38,320 nt of DNA from UQRS01 sp964481575 (GTDB lineage Bacteria; Bacillota; Clostridia; Oscillospirales; Acutalibacteraceae): positions 1 to 38,320 of the forward strand of contig CAYZTR010000021.1 in NCBI GenBank assembly GCA_964481575.1, written 5' to 3'. A model generated the notes under the pieces. It had not been told where the DNA came from, did not search any database, and worked only from the letters and a program-made list of their open reading frames with translations. A program made the position numbers and the translations under genes. Positions within the stretch are counted from its first letter, which is position 1, and each line of letters begins with the position of its first letter. Below are positions 15,905 through 25,391 of this stretch, one piece after another.

Positions 15905-17047
15905 TCAGCTGTTGCCATTTGCGTCATTGATTTCAGACAGCGTTCCGCCAGTGGAAACCACACTACCGGTAGTAGCCTGGCCGATCAGCGTGTGCAGCTC
16001 CGGAATACTGATATCACTGGACTTAATAGCATCCCCGTAAGGATTAAAATAAGTGTTAAACATGGTAATATACTCATCCTTATGGATGGAATAATACGAC
16101 AAACTGCGATAGTTACAGAACTGTCCAGGCACTGTCATGATCTGCATTTCTGACAGGCTGACACTTTTCATTTCCTTGGCATAACTGAGCATTTCAGAAA
16201 CGGACATGCTGGTGCTAACTTCGCTATAGCAATTCTTCACCACTTTCAGCATTTCAGAAGCATTCATTTCGGTCAGCTTCTTCGCCAATGCGGCGTAAAA
16301 AACACGCTGCTGTTGTACACGGCTGATATCTCCCAGACCGTACCCCTTTTCAGAACCGTACCGTTTCCGAACAAATCCTTCCGCCAGAATGCCGTCCAAC
16401 AACTGCTCTCCCTGATCCAGATGGACATTGGCACCGGTTACATGATTTTGAATGGTGATACCGCCCGATTGGGTAATATTGATGGGTACGCCGCCCAGAG
16501 CATCCACACAGTTCCGGAACCCGGTCAGGGTGAAGATCACATAATGATCCAGCGGGATGCCCAACTGCTTGGTCAACCGACGGCGCAGGGCATTAATCTT
16601 GGCTTCACCGGTTTTGGCAGAACCATAAACTGCGTTGATTTTACCGGTGTTGACATCCGTCCCCACAAAAGTATCCCGGGGAATCTGCAAAATATTCAGG
16701 GTATGCTTATCATGATCCACACAGGCCACCATGATGATATCCGTCAGACTTTCGCTGACGTCCACGCCAACCACCAGAATATAGGACACACCAGAAGAAG
16801 CAGAATAAGTCAGCTCCTCCAGATTTTCGGCGGTTTCCTCTTCTGTGGCCTGATCCAAAGGACGAAGGCCCAACACATAGGTACCGGATACCGTCAAAAT
16901 AGAAAACACCAATACCAGAGACATAAAGATGTTAAAAACAATACGAGGCACATTGCGCTTTTTCTTCCGGGTTCTCCGCTGGGCTCTGCTCACTGAATAC
17001 AGGTCCACCTCGTAGTTATCATTGGAATCAGATCTTCTGTTCGCCAT
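15905..17047 (-). CDS. LCP (LytR-CpsA-Psr) family cell-wall glycopolymer ligase
   Basis: A 380-residue type II membrane protein. It has a basic N-terminus (RRTRKKKR), one membrane segment (about 35-57), and an extracytoplasmic LCP domain (about 85-300). Catalytic and pyrophosphate-binding residues can be seen: Asp103 in LTDIIMV, Arg124 and Asp125 in QIPRDT, Arg227 and Arg229 in FVRKRYG, and Asp240 and Arg243 in GDISRVQQQR. LCP enzymes transfer teichoic acid or other glycopolymers from undecaprenyl diphosphate to peptidoglycan. The open frame extends to 17278 inside yqeK, but the ATG at 17047 has AAGGAGATGCAAT upstream and a protein-like N-terminus. It sits between yqeK and rsfS, a common Clostridia insertion. 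Confidence 0.94.
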   Translation of the reverse strand: MANRRSDSNDNYEVDLYSVSRAQRRTRKKKRNVPRIVFNIFMSLVLVFSILTVSGTYVLGLRPLDQATEEETAENLEELTYSASSGVSYILVVGVDVSESLTDIIMVACVDHDKHTLNILQIPRDTFVGTDVNTGKINAVYGSAKTGEAKINALRRRLTKQLGIPLDHYVIFTLTGFRNCVDALGGVPINITQSGGITIQNHVTGANVHLDQGEQLLDGILAEGFVRKRYGSEKGYGLGDISRVQQQRVFYAALAKKLTEMNASEMLKVVKNCYSEVSTSMSVSEMLSYAKEMKSVSLSEMQIMTVPGQFCNYRSLSYYSIHKDEYITMFNTYFNPYGDAIKSSDISIPELHTLIGQATTGSVVSTGGTLSEINDANGNS

Positions 17048-17126
17048 ATTGCATCTCCTTTGCGGAAAAACGCCGCATTTTTTACTTCTGAGAAATACCC
17101 GATCCGGATCATCCGGCGGGACATTC

Positions 17127-17690
17127 TTATTTTTGTAAAATGACCTGGTTATATGCGTCCAAAGTGGCCGGATGTATAGCACAGCCAGCATTTGCCAAAT
17201 CCCCGATGGTATACTGCAAGGCATACTGCAGAGCATCCTGTAGAGAAATATCCACCAACCGCCGCATTTCTTCCACATCGGGATACTCTCGATCCGCCGA
17301 GGTAAAATCCGCCAGATAAAGGATTTTTTCCAAGAGGGACATATCCCGCCGAGCCGTGGTATGATATCGCACTGCCGAAAGAATCTCCGAATCAGTGATG
17401 GCCAACTCCTGGCGCAAATATTCCGCTCCAGTCATGGCATGCCACAGCTTTGGAGCAGATTTTTCCACATCACTGAGTATTATACCAAACTTCTCCATCA
17501 TTTGCAACTGGTTTTCTTTCGTTTCATCCTTACAAATATCATGCAGCAACCCTGCCAGGTAGGCCTGTTCAGGATCGGCGCCGTATTTTTCCGCCAGCCG
17601 GCGGGCCTCTTTGGCCACACACTTGGAATGATGGTACCGGTATTTGGTCAGCCGCGCTTTCAGCAATTCTTTATAAGCCTCATATTTCAT
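17127..17690 (-). CDS. yqeK: YqeK HD-domain hydrolase (diadenosine tetraphosphatase type)
   Basis: A 187-residue HD-superfamily phosphohydrolase. YqeK homologues are symmetrical Ap4A hydrolases, splitting Ap4A to two ADP. Metal-binding residues are visible as His21 (YHHSKCV), His50-Asp51 (LLHDICKD), His84 (WHAMTGAEYL), His110 (VRYHTTA) and Asp128 (LYLADFT). The ATG at 17690 gives a normal family N-terminus, although its Shine-Dalgarno (GAAGTG) is weak. The longer frame to 17729 overlaps nadD. It lies 10 nt after nadD, as in most Firmicutes. Confidence 0.94.
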   Translation of the reverse strand: MKYEAYKELLKARLTKYRYHHSKCVAKEARRLAEKYGADPEQAYLAGLLHDICKDETKENQLQMMEKFGIILSDVEKSAPKLWHAMTGAEYLRQELAITDSEILSAVRYHTTARRDMSLLEKILYLADFTSADREYPDVEEMRRLVDISLQDALQYALQYTIGDLANAGCAIHPATLDAYNQVILQK

Positions 17691-17700
17691 ACAATACACT

Positions 17701-18294
17701 TCATTCCTGATAAAGATTATGTGCCGCAATATATCGGGCCACCGATCCGGGAACCAGATCTGTTATCGACTCTCCCGATGCGACACGGCTTCGCACCAAA
17801 GTGGAGGAGATCCCGTCCGGCGGCAGCACAAAAGCGGTAATTTTTCCGCCGTCGGCCTCCACCGCTTTGGCTGCCTCCCAAAAGTCTGTATCCGCCTCCT
17901 GACGGATTACCGCCACAATATGGGCCAGTTCCAGAATTCGCCGGTAACGGTACCACTGGGGCAGAGTCTGAAGCATATCGCCGCCCATAGTCAGCCCGAT
18001 GTCATATTTACCCAGCCGGTTCAACCCTTCCAGGGTATCCACTGTATAGCTTTTTCCTTCCCGCTTCAGCTCCAGTTCAGATACTTCGGCACCCATTTCC
18101 ATGGCACAAAGGCGGCACATTTCCAAACGGTGCGCTGCTTCGGTCATATGCGCGGCGGATTTGTGAGGGGGCACACGATCCGGAACAAACCAGGCCAGGT
18201 CTGCCCGGAAAGCGTCCCTGGCCGCAGCCAGCAGGCGCATATGTCCCAAATGAGGCGGATCAAAGGTTCCCCCCAGTATCACAAGCTTCTCCAT
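17701..18294 (-). CDS. nadD: Nicotinate-nucleotide adenylyltransferase
   Basis: A 197-residue NAD biosynthesis enzyme converting nicotinate mononucleotide and ATP to deamido-NAD. The nucleotidyltransferase motif GGTFDPPHLGH (8-18) and the C-terminal ISSTLVRSRV motif are both present, and the length is typical. The ATG at 18294 shares one base with the yhbY stop (TAATG), indicating coupled translation. yqeK follows. Confidence 0.97.
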   Translation of the reverse strand: MEKLVILGGTFDPPHLGHMRLLAAARDAFRADLAWFVPDRVPPHKSAAHMTEAAHRLEMCRLCAMEMGAEVSELELKREGKSYTVDTLEGLNRLGKYDIGLTMGGDMLQTLPQWYRYRRILELAHIVAVIRQEADTDFWEAAKAVEADGGKITAFVLPPDGISSTLVRSRVASGESITDLVPGSVARYIAAHNLYQE

Positions 18295-18590
18295 TATTTC
18301 CGCACCAACCGGATTTTTGGATCGTCTTTGCTGGGGCGATAGAGAAGGAACACCTTCCCAATCACCTGCACCACATCCGCTCCCAGTTCTGCTGCAACCC
18401 CATCCGCTACGGTGCGAACATTTTTCGGCGCAGTCTCCAGCACCCGAACCTTCAGTAGTTCCCGCACCTCCAGGGTCTCGTCCAATTGGCGAATCAGCTG
18501 ATCGTTGACGCCGCCCTTTCCCACCTGAAAAATGGGATCCAGAGTATTTCCAAGGCCTCGCAACTGGGCTCGCTGTTTACTGGTCAACAT
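18294..18590 (-). CDS. yhbY: YhbY family CRM-domain RNA-binding protein
   Basis: A 98-residue protein covering a single CRM domain, starting MLTSKQRAQLRGLGNTLDP and containing the GxxG-like FQVGKGGVND segment. YhbY associates with pre-50S particles and is thought to aid ribosome assembly. The ATG at 18590 has AGGAGG upstream, and its first 14 nt overlap the end of rdgB. Confidence 0.95.
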   Translation of the reverse strand: MLTSKQRAQLRGLGNTLDPIFQVGKGGVNDQLIRQLDETLEVRELLKVRVLETAPKNVRTVADGVAAELGADVVQVIGKVFLLYRPSKDDPKIRLVRK

Positions 18591-19179
18591 GCTTTATTTC
18601 CTCCTGTAGCCGAGTGACAAAGGCGCGCAAGGCACGCCCCCGGTGACTGATGGCATCCTTTTCTTCAGCAGAAAGCTGGGCAAAACTTTTTTCTCCTACC
18701 AGAAATAACGGATCATAACCGAAGCCGTTCTCCCCCTTGGGTGCGTCACCGATAATCCCGTCACAGCGGCCTTCCACCGTAAAAGAGCGGCCATCGGGAA
18801 ACACGCAGGCAACACAGCTGACAAAGTGAGCAGTACGCTTTTCCTTTGGAACCCCTTCCAAATTACGAAGCAGCAACTGGTTGTTGACGGCATCCTTCCC
18901 ATGTTCTCCGCCATACCGAGCGGAATAGACTCCCGGCGCCCCATCCAGCGCATCGACACATAGGCCGGAATCGTCGGCAACCGCCGGCAGACCGCTGATG
19001 GTACAAGCCGAGCGGGCTTTTAACAGCGCGTTCTCGGCAAAGGTTGCTCCCGTTTCCTCCACATCGGGGAAATCAAAAGGAAGGTCTCCTTCGCTGACTA
19101 CATTCATCCCCAGGGGGGCCAGAATCCGGGCCAGCTCCTTCAATTTTTTGGTATTGTGCGTTGCCATAACAAACTTCAT
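18577..19179 (-). CDS. rdgB: XTP/dITP diphosphatase (RdgB/HAM1 family)
   Basis: A 200-residue house-cleaning pyrophosphatase that removes non-canonical purine triphosphates (dITP, XTP). Family motifs are ATHNTKKLKEL at the N-terminus, FAENALLKARSACTISGLPAVADDSGL, and GFGYDPLFLV, followed by SHRGRAL. The ATG at 19179 overlaps the ftsY stop as ATGA, and the 3' end overlaps yhbY by 14 nt. Pairing with yhbY-nadD is common in Clostridia. Confidence 0.96.
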   Translation of the reverse strand: MKFVMATHNTKKLKELARILAPLGMNVVSEGDLPFDFPDVEETGATFAENALLKARSACTISGLPAVADDSGLCVDALDGAPGVYSARYGGEHGKDAVNNQLLLRNLEGVPKEKRTAHFVSCVACVFPDGRSFTVEGRCDGIIGDAPKGENGFGYDPLFLVGEKSFAQLSAEEKDAISHRGRALRAFVTRLQEEIKHVDQ

Positions 19180-20111
19180 TCCGCATCCTCCGCGGCCGCT
19201 TCGGCCTTATTAAACATACCCCGAGCAAAAGCAGCGGCATCAAAAGGCTGGAGATCGTCCAGACCCTCCCCTACACCGATATACTTCACCGGGATACCCA
19301 ATTCTTCATAAACAGACAGCACCACACCGCCCCGGGCCGTTCCATCCAACTTAGTCAGAACAATGCCGGTGATTTCAGCAGCATTACGGAATTCCCGCGC
19401 CTGATTTACAGCATTCTGCCCAGTCGTAGCATCCAGCACCAGCAGCGTCTCTACATCGGCATCCGGTAATTCCCGCTTAATAATCCGGGACATTTTGGCC
19501 AGCTCATCCATCAAATTTTTCTTATTATGCAGGCGGCCGGCGGTATCGCAAATAATAATATCTACGCCACGGGCCTTTCCGGCAGAAATGGTGTCAAACA
19601 CCACGGCAGCCGGATCAGAACCTTCGGCCCCACGAATCATCTCCACACCGGCCCGGTCAGCCCAGACTCCCAGTTGCTCGATGGCGGCAGCCCGGAAGGT
19701 ATCCGCAGCCCCAAGGATGACCCGTTTTCCCTGGGCCTTAAAATTGGAGGCCAGCTTGCCGATGGTAGTAGTCTTCCCGGCGCCGTTGACCCCGATCATC
19801 AAAATCACCGATGGCTTGGTTCGAAGCTGCATCCCTGGCGCATCCGCCAGCATCTCAGCAACATCGGCTTCCAGCAATCCCTTAATGGCAGCAGGATCCA
19901 CAATTTTCTGCTCCTTCACCTGCTGACGCAACCGATCGCACAGTTTCCCGGCAGTGGACATGCCAATGTCGGACATAATCAAAATCTCCTCCAGCTCCTC
20001 AAAAAGCTCTTCGTCAATGATCTTATGTCCCCCCAGCATACCGGTCACAGCACTGACAAAGGATTCCCGCGTTTTTTTCAACCCGTTGCTGATTTTACTG
20101 AATAAGCCCAT
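19176..20111 (-). CDS. ftsY: Signal recognition particle receptor FtsY
   Basis: A 311-residue SRP GTPase that docks ribosome-nascent chain complexes at the membrane. It has the short Gram-positive form without a long acidic A domain: an N domain (1-95) then the G domain. The P-loop GVNGAGKTTT lies at 107-116. The insertion-box element DTFRAAAIEQL, DTAGRLHNK and TKLDGTARGG are all present. It starts 27 nt after smc, with a weak ribosome binding site in that gap, and ends in an ATGA overlap with rdgB. The smc-ftsY order is conserved in Firmicutes. Confidence 0.97.
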   Translation of the reverse strand: MGLFSKISNGLKKTRESFVSAVTGMLGGHKIIDEELFEELEEILIMSDIGMSTAGKLCDRLRQQVKEQKIVDPAAIKGLLEADVAEMLADAPGMQLRTKPSVILMIGVNGAGKTTTIGKLASNFKAQGKRVILGAADTFRAAAIEQLGVWADRAGVEMIRGAEGSDPAAVVFDTISAGKARGVDIIICDTAGRLHNKKNLMDELAKMSRIIKRELPDADVETLLVLDATTGQNAVNQAREFRNAAEITGIVLTKLDGTARGGVVLSVYEELGIPVKYIGVGEGLDDLQPFDAAAFARGMFNKAEAAAEDAE

Positions 20112-20138
20112 GGTATCACATTCTTTCCTAGAATTTCA

Positions 20139-23100
20139 TTATTGAGGGATGGCCAGAGTCTTGGCCAGCTGAGAAACGTTCAGCTCCAGCAACCTGGACA
20201 CACCCTTTTCCTGCATGGTGACGCCGTACAACATATCGGCTTCCTCCATGGTACCCCGCCTGTGGGTAATACAAATAAACTGTGTCCGGTCTCCCATACG
20301 CACCAGATACTCAGCAAACCGATCCACATTCACATCATCCAGTGCGCTTTCCACCTCGTCCAGCAGACAAAATGGCGGCGGATTGACCTTCATAATGGCA
20401 AAGTAAATAGACAGAGCAATCAGCGCCTTTTCCCCGCCGGACATCAACTCGATGGAGCTGACCTTCTTACCGGGAGGTTGGGCAATAATTTCAATGCCGC
20501 TTTCCAACACATTATCCGGGTCAGAAAGCTGCAACTCTGCTTTGCCGCCGCCAAACAGATCCACAAAGGTGCTGGAGAAATTCTTCGCCACCTGGGTGAA
20601 GCCCTCCAAAAATTTTTGCTTCATCTGGCCGGTCAGATCGTGGATCAGCTTATGCAGTTCCTCCCGCGCCTGCTCCACATCAGCAATCTGACCCGACATA
20701 AATTCATATCGGGCGCCCACCTCTTTATATTCCTCAATGGCGGCTACATTCACCGTACCCAGACGTTTGATTTTGGATTTCAGTTCATCCAGGCGGCGTT
20801 TTGCCAGCTGAGGATCCTCCACTGAGATGCCAGAAGCCTCTGCTTCGGTCCGGGTCATACCATATTCATCAAACAGCTTGGCAATAATATCATCATGCTC
20901 TTTCAGCATGGCGGCTTTCCGCTCGGTAAGCCGGGCAATTTCCCCGCTGAGCTTTTCCTTATTTTCCAAGCTTTCTTTTTCCTGCTGCCGTAGGTCTGTT
21001 TGCTGTTTTTCCGCCTGCACACGTTGCGCTGAGAGGTCAGAAATGGTCTGCTCCGTCTCCTTCGCACGCAACCGCAGATCAGCAGCCGCAGCTCTGGTTT
21101 TCTCCACATCCAACGCCAACTGTGCATTACTCTCCTGCAGCCGGACTATCTCAGCCCGCAAAGCCTCCGCCTGACGGGCACGGCCACCCGCATTGGTTTT
21201 CAGTTGGGCAATGGCCAGCTTGGCAGTTTCCTGATCCTTTTCCAATAAAGAAATTTCCAGCTTTCGATTGGTAACGGCCGTAGATAAGATCTCCCGTTGA
21301 CCGGCCAGGGTATCCCGGCCACCGGTAGCTTCCTCCATTTTGCTTTGTGCGGCTGCTGCCTGGGCTTCCAGGCGTTCCATTTCCGCCGACTCAGCCTGAG
21401 CCGTGGAACGTAGCTGGGCAATGCGAGCTTCGGCGCTGTCCGCCTCCTGTGTCAACTGGGCAACAGACAGCTCTGCAGCCGCCTGTTGCTGACTGATACG
21501 GCGTTCTTCCCCCCGAATCCGAACCAAATCTTCACTGGCCGTTGTCAATTCAGATTGGGTATTAACCAAATCAGCTTCTACGACCGCCAGGGCTTCGGTA
21601 GCCTGCCGGAAGGCTTCGTTTTCCGCGTTTAGCTTATCCCGCAAAGCGGCAGCTTCCTGTTCCAAATGCTGAATCTCACTGGCCCGGCTCAGCAAACCGG
21701 CGTTCTTTCCAAGAGAACCGCCAGTCAGGGACCCACCCGCATTTACCACCTGGCCATCCAGCGTTACCACCTGAAAGTGATAACGATAGGTCTTAGCAAT
21801 TAATGTAGCAGTGTCCAAATCCTCTGCCACCACCGTCAGGCCCAGCAAATTGTCAAATATGTTGCGGTATTTTTCGTCGCATTGCACCAAATCAGAAGCA
21901 ACTGCCACAAAACCATCCATATCCTGAAAGCCGCTTTCCCGCAACAAACGGGGCTGAATATTGGGAATAGGCAGAAAGGTGGCTCGACCGGCCCGTTGCT
22001 GCTTCAACAGCTGGATGGCCCGCTTGGCATCACCTTCACTGTCTACAATAATATTCTGCATCCGGCTGCCCAGGGCAATCTCTACAGCAGTAGCATATTG
22101 CTTTTCCACTGACAGCAAACGGGAGACCGGGCCGTGGATGCCCCGCAGGGATCCGGAACCGGCAGCCTGCATCACTGCCTTCACCGCTCCGGAAAAGCCC
22201 TCCATATTTTGTTCCAGCTCCCGTAAAATCCCGGCCCGGCGCTCTTTTTCTCCGGCATCCAGACGGATTTGTTCCAGTCGGCTGCGCAGCGTCTCGGCAT
22301 CCACTTGCCGGGATTTCAGCCGCATCTGATACCCGCTGATGGTATTTTGGAAACCGGTGATGGTTTCCTCTGCCTGTACCCGATCGGCGCAAAGGGCTTT
22401 GGCCTCTTCTTCCAGCTTTTCCAACTGCGCTTTGGCCTGTTCCATTTGCTGCCCAACTGTTTCCCGGCGGGATTCGATCTCACTTACGGAGGATTCGGCC
22501 GTTACCTTGGCCACCCGATGGTCGGAAATGGCGCTGGCCATAGTGTTGAGCTTCAGGGCTAATTCTTCAATCTGACGGGAGTATCCCTCGCTACTGGACA
22601 TCAAATTTTGCAGCTGGGTATTCTGCTCCTCCAGTTTTTTGCGGGTTTCAACCAGTGCAACCTCCTTGGCAGCTATTTCGGCCTCTTTGGCAGCCACAGC
22701 GGCAACATCTGCCGCATCGGAGGTGGTCAGCCCTTCCAGTTCGGCTTTGACGCGACCCACTGTTTCATTGTTATGAAGCATATTATTTTCCAGAAGATTC
22801 GCCTCTCCATCCTTTTGGGCTGCTTCTGCTTCCAGCGCCGCAATTTGCCGGCGGGCCTCATCCATCCGCACTGCCAGATCATTTCCGGCTTCGGTCATAG
22901 ATGCAGTCTCGGCATCCATGCGGCGAAGTTCCCGCTCCAAATCGGCATATTGACTTTCCGCCAAGGCGATTTTATCTTCCTGGGCCCGCAACAAATCCCC
23001 CGCCTGAGACAGGGTATGGAGCCAGAGCCCAATTTCCACGTTTTTCTTTTCCTCGGAATAGAGCAAAAATTCCTCAGCCTTTTTACTCTGCTCCGCCAGA

Positions 23101-23711
23101 GGCCCAACCCGGCTCTCCAACTCCGCCATTATATCCCGCAGACGCAACAAATTATCTTCCGCTTTCTCCAACCGACGCTGGGCCTCCTGCTTCCGGTAGC
23201 GATATCTGGAAATTCCGGCGGCCTCCTCAAAAATATCCCGCCGTTCGGTGGACTTGGTGCTGACGATGGCGTCAATCTTTCCCTGACCGATCATGGAATA
23301 ACCGTCCCGCCCCAGCCCAGTGTCCATAAAGAGCTCATTGATATTTTTCAGCAATACCGTGGCCTTGTTTATTTGATATTCGCTTTCCCCCGAACGATAA
23401 TACCGTCGGGTGATGGCCACGGTATCATTGTCAAAATTCAGGCTGCGGTCGGTGTTGTCGATCGTCAAAGTCACCTCGGCGAAGCCCTGAGGCCGCCGGG
23501 CAGCCGTACCGTCGAAAATGACATCCTCCATTTTATGGCCGCGCAAAGTCTTGGTGGACTGCTCCCCCAAAACCCAGCGTACAGCATCGGAAATATTACT
23601 CTTCCCGGAGCCGTTAGGCCCCACTACGGCGGTAATTCCTTTTCCGAATTTCAATACGGTTTTATCCGCAAAAGATTTGAATCCTTGAATCTCAATGGAT
23701 TGGAGTATCAA
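20139..23711 (-). CDS. smc: Chromosome segregation protein SMC
   Basis: A 1190-residue condensin ATPase. It has an N-terminal head with Walker A GPNGSGKSN (31-39), a first coiled coil, a hinge near residues 510-650 (GIHGPVSRLLSVE to GGSLTGGSLGK), a second coiled coil, and a C-terminal head. The signature is LMSGGEKALIAL and Walker B is FCLLDEVESALDD. The latter differs slightly from the common DEVDAALD but keeps the catalytic DE. The start codon is TTG at 23711: GGAGG lies 9 nt upstream, no ATG is near, and the sequence matches the family N-terminus (IEIQGFKSFADKT). It begins one base after the Elp3-like gene. Confidence 0.97.
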   Translation of the reverse strand: MILQSIEIQGFKSFADKTVLKFGKGITAVVGPNGSGKSNISDAVRWVLGEQSTKTLRGHKMEDVIFDGTAARRPQGFAEVTLTIDNTDRSLNFDNDTVAITRRYYRSGESEYQINKATVLLKNINELFMDTGLGRDGYSMIGQGKIDAIVSTKSTERRDIFEEAAGISRYRYRKQEAQRRLEKAEDNLLRLRDIMAELESRVGPLAEQSKKAEEFLLYSEEKKNVEIGLWLHTLSQAGDLLRAQEDKIALAESQYADLERELRRMDAETASMTEAGNDLAVRMDEARRQIAALEAEAAQKDGEANLLENNMLHNNETVGRVKAELEGLTTSDAADVAAVAAKEAEIAAKEVALVETRKKLEEQNTQLQNLMSSSEGYSRQIEELALKLNTMASAISDHRVAKVTAESSVSEIESRRETVGQQMEQAKAQLEKLEEEAKALCADRVQAEETITGFQNTISGYQMRLKSRQVDAETLRSRLEQIRLDAGEKERRAGILRELEQNMEGFSGAVKAVMQAAGSGSLRGIHGPVSRLLSVEKQYATAVEIALGSRMQNIIVDSEGDAKRAIQLLKQQRAGRATFLPIPNIQPRLLRESGFQDMDGFVAVASDLVQCDEKYRNIFDNLLGLTVVAEDLDTATLIAKTYRYHFQVVTLDGQVVNAGGSLTGGSLGKNAGLLSRASEIQHLEQEAAALRDKLNAENEAFRQATEALAVVEADLVNTQSELTTASEDLVRIRGEERRISQQQAAAELSVAQLTQEADSAEARIAQLRSTAQAESAEMERLEAQAAAAQSKMEEATGGRDTLAGQREILSTAVTNRKLEISLLEKDQETAKLAIAQLKTNAGGRARQAEALRAEIVRLQESNAQLALDVEKTRAAAADLRLRAKETEQTISDLSAQRVQAEKQQTDLRQQEKESLENKEKLSGEIARLTERKAAMLKEHDDIIAKLFDEYGMTRTEAEASGISVEDPQLAKRRLDELKSKIKRLGTVNVAAIEEYKEVGARYEFMSGQIADVEQAREELHKLIHDLTGQMKQKFLEGFTQVAKNFSSTFVDLFGGGKAELQLSDPDNVLESGIEIIAQPPGKKVSSIELMSGGEKALIALSIYFAIMKVNPPPFCLLDEVESALDDVNVDRFAEYLVRMGDRTQFICITHRRGTMEEADMLYGVTMQEKGVSRLLELNVSQLAKTLAIPQ

Positions 23712-23712
23712 A

Positions 23713-24711
23713 CTACAGCGCCTCCTTTACCTGGATTTGCCGGGGAAAAAGCCCCGGCCCTTCTCGAAACATCAGGGCATATCCCAGCCCTGCAAAATAC
23801 TGCAAATTGGATTTTTTCTGGCCGATGGCCTTGGAAAGCTCTCCGGCCGCCACCAAAATCTGATAAGTCCCTGCCGGAACACCCCGCAGCGCTGCCGCCA
23901 GAGCTATCCGATAGATGGCATTTTCCGTAAGTTCGGCAAAGGCCGGGTGCCATGGCCCGGCCAAAAAAGCATCCAACTCTATGCTATGTAACCCCAAACG
24001 AATAACCGAAACACCGGCCTCCTCAAACATAGGGACCAGACGAGCCGCCAGGGCCACCCCCTGCTCCAAAGTCATGGGGATGTAATCCCCCGCAGCCAAC
24101 GCAGCAGCCAAAGGCGTACCACGCAGTACTAAAGTGGGGTAAATTCGCACGGTATCCGGCTCCAGTTCCAAAAAAGCTCTGGCCGTCTCCAACGCACCAG
24201 AATCGGTATCCCCCGGCAGTCCCAGCATCATTTGCAGTCCCAGCGAAAAACCGGCTGCACGAATCTGCTGGCTGGCCTGTTGCACCTGCCAGGCAGTATG
24301 CCCCCGGCAGGCGGCCGATAAAACATCGTCTCGCATACTTTGGGCGCCCAACTCGATGGCGGTAACACCGTATTGCTTCAGCAACTGGAGAATCTCCGGA
24401 TCAATAGCATCCGGCCGGGTGGAAATGCGAATGCCATCCACAGTACCGTTCTGCACAAAAGGTCTAGCAGCGGCCAGCATCCGGCAGATCTCCTGTCGGG
24501 GAATGGCAGTAAAACTGCCGCCGAAAAAGGCAATCTCCTTGGTTTTAGCGCCACCAAAATTGGTTTCCGCTCCCCGCAATACGGCGGCGCGGATTTCCGC
24601 ATCGGTAGGCAGCCCGGCCTGGCCGGTAATCACCTTTTGATTGCAATAACAGCATTGGTGGGGACACCCGGCATGGGGGACAAACAAAGACACATTGGCA
24701 TGCCGCCTCAC
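23713..24711 (-). CDS. Elp3-like radical SAM protein
   Basis: A 332-residue radical SAM protein with cluster motif C16-PHQ-C20-CY-C23 and core motifs FFGGSFTAI and IELGAQSM. It resembles the radical SAM half of Elp3 but lacks the GNAT acetyltransferase domain. Genes of this type sit between rnc and smc in many Clostridia, and their substrate is not established. Translation appears to start at GTG 24711, overlapping the rnc stop as GTGA, with GGGGGAGAAACC upstream. It is followed by smc after one base. Confidence 0.91.
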   Translation of the reverse strand: MRRHANVSLFVPHAGCPHQCCYCNQKVITGQAGLPTDAEIRAAVLRGAETNFGGAKTKEIAFFGGSFTAIPRQEICRMLAAARPFVQNGTVDGIRISTRPDAIDPEILQLLKQYGVTAIELGAQSMRDDVLSAACRGHTAWQVQQASQQIRAAGFSLGLQMMLGLPGDTDSGALETARAFLELEPDTVRIYPTLVLRGTPLAAALAAGDYIPMTLEQGVALAARLVPMFEEAGVSVIRLGLHSIELDAFLAGPWHPAFAELTENAIYRIALAAALRGVPAGTYQILVAAGELSKAIGQKKSNLQYFAGLGYALMFREGPGLFPRQIQVKEAL

Positions 24712-25391
24712 GGTTTCTCCCCCATAAGAGTCAGAGCTTCCCGGGCAGCATCCTGCTCGGCTTCCTTTTTGCTGCGGCCGGTGCCGCGGCCGATAACATT
24801 AGAATTCAAATGAACCTCTACCGTAAACCGTTTGTCATGATCGGGGCCGCTCTCCCCCACCAGATGATAGACCACCTTTTCCTCTGGATTTTTTTGAATA
24901 ATCTCCTGCAAGGCGGTTTTATAATCCTGAAACACCGGCTTTTGATCCATCTTCCGGATCTCCGGCTCCACATAAGACAATACAAATTTGGAAGCAACTT
25001 CCAGGCCCCCGTCCAAATACAGCGCAGCGATGAGGGCTTCGAAGGCGTCCTCCAAAATAGAGGTCCGATCCCGGCCGCCGGACATTTCCTCTCCCCGGCC
25101 CAGAAACAAAAACTTACCCAGCCCCAAGGTCCGAGCAAAGCTGGAAAGGGCGTCGGTACAAACCAGCGAGGCGCGCAGCTTGGTCAACTGCCCCTCCGGC
25201 AAATGATTAAAATGGGTAAAAATATGCCGGGACACGATGATAGAAAGCACCGCATCCCCCAAAAATTCCAGCCGTTCGTTGGACTGCTTGGCCCCCTTGA
25301 CTTCGTTGGCGTAGGAGGAATGAGTCAGGGCACGCTGCAGCAGGGTCTGATCCTTGAAATGATACCCGATTTTTTCTTCCAGCGCCGTCAT
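24708..25391 (-). CDS. rnc: Ribonuclease III
   Basis: A 227-residue double-strand-specific endoribonuclease that processes rRNA precursors and structured mRNAs. The catalytic domain carries the signature NERLEFLGDAVLSI with Glu42 and Asp46, and a second acidic set in ILEDAFEALIAALYLDGG. A double-stranded RNA-binding domain occupies about residues 155-225 and ends near GTGRSKKEAEQDAAREAL. The open frame runs back to 25469, but the ATG at 25391 has AAGGAG upstream and shares one base with the plsX stop (TGATG). Confidence 0.97.
   Translation of the reverse strand: MTALEEKIGYHFKDQTLLQRALTHSSYANEVKGAKQSNERLEFLGDAVLSIIVSRHIFTHFNHLPEGQLTKLRASLVCTDALSSFARTLGLGKFLFLGRGEEMSGGRDRTSILEDAFEALIAALYLDGGLEVASKFVLSYVEPEIRKMDQKPVFQDYKTALQEIIQKNPEEKVVYHLVGESGPDHDKRFTVEVHLNSNVIGRGTGRSKKEAEQDAAREALTLMGEKP

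Noticed and set aside
22608..23930. 440-codon plus-strand frame opposite smc and the Elp3-like gene
   Set aside because: Both minus-strand genes have clear family motifs across this stretch; the plus-strand frame is a by-product of their codon usage.
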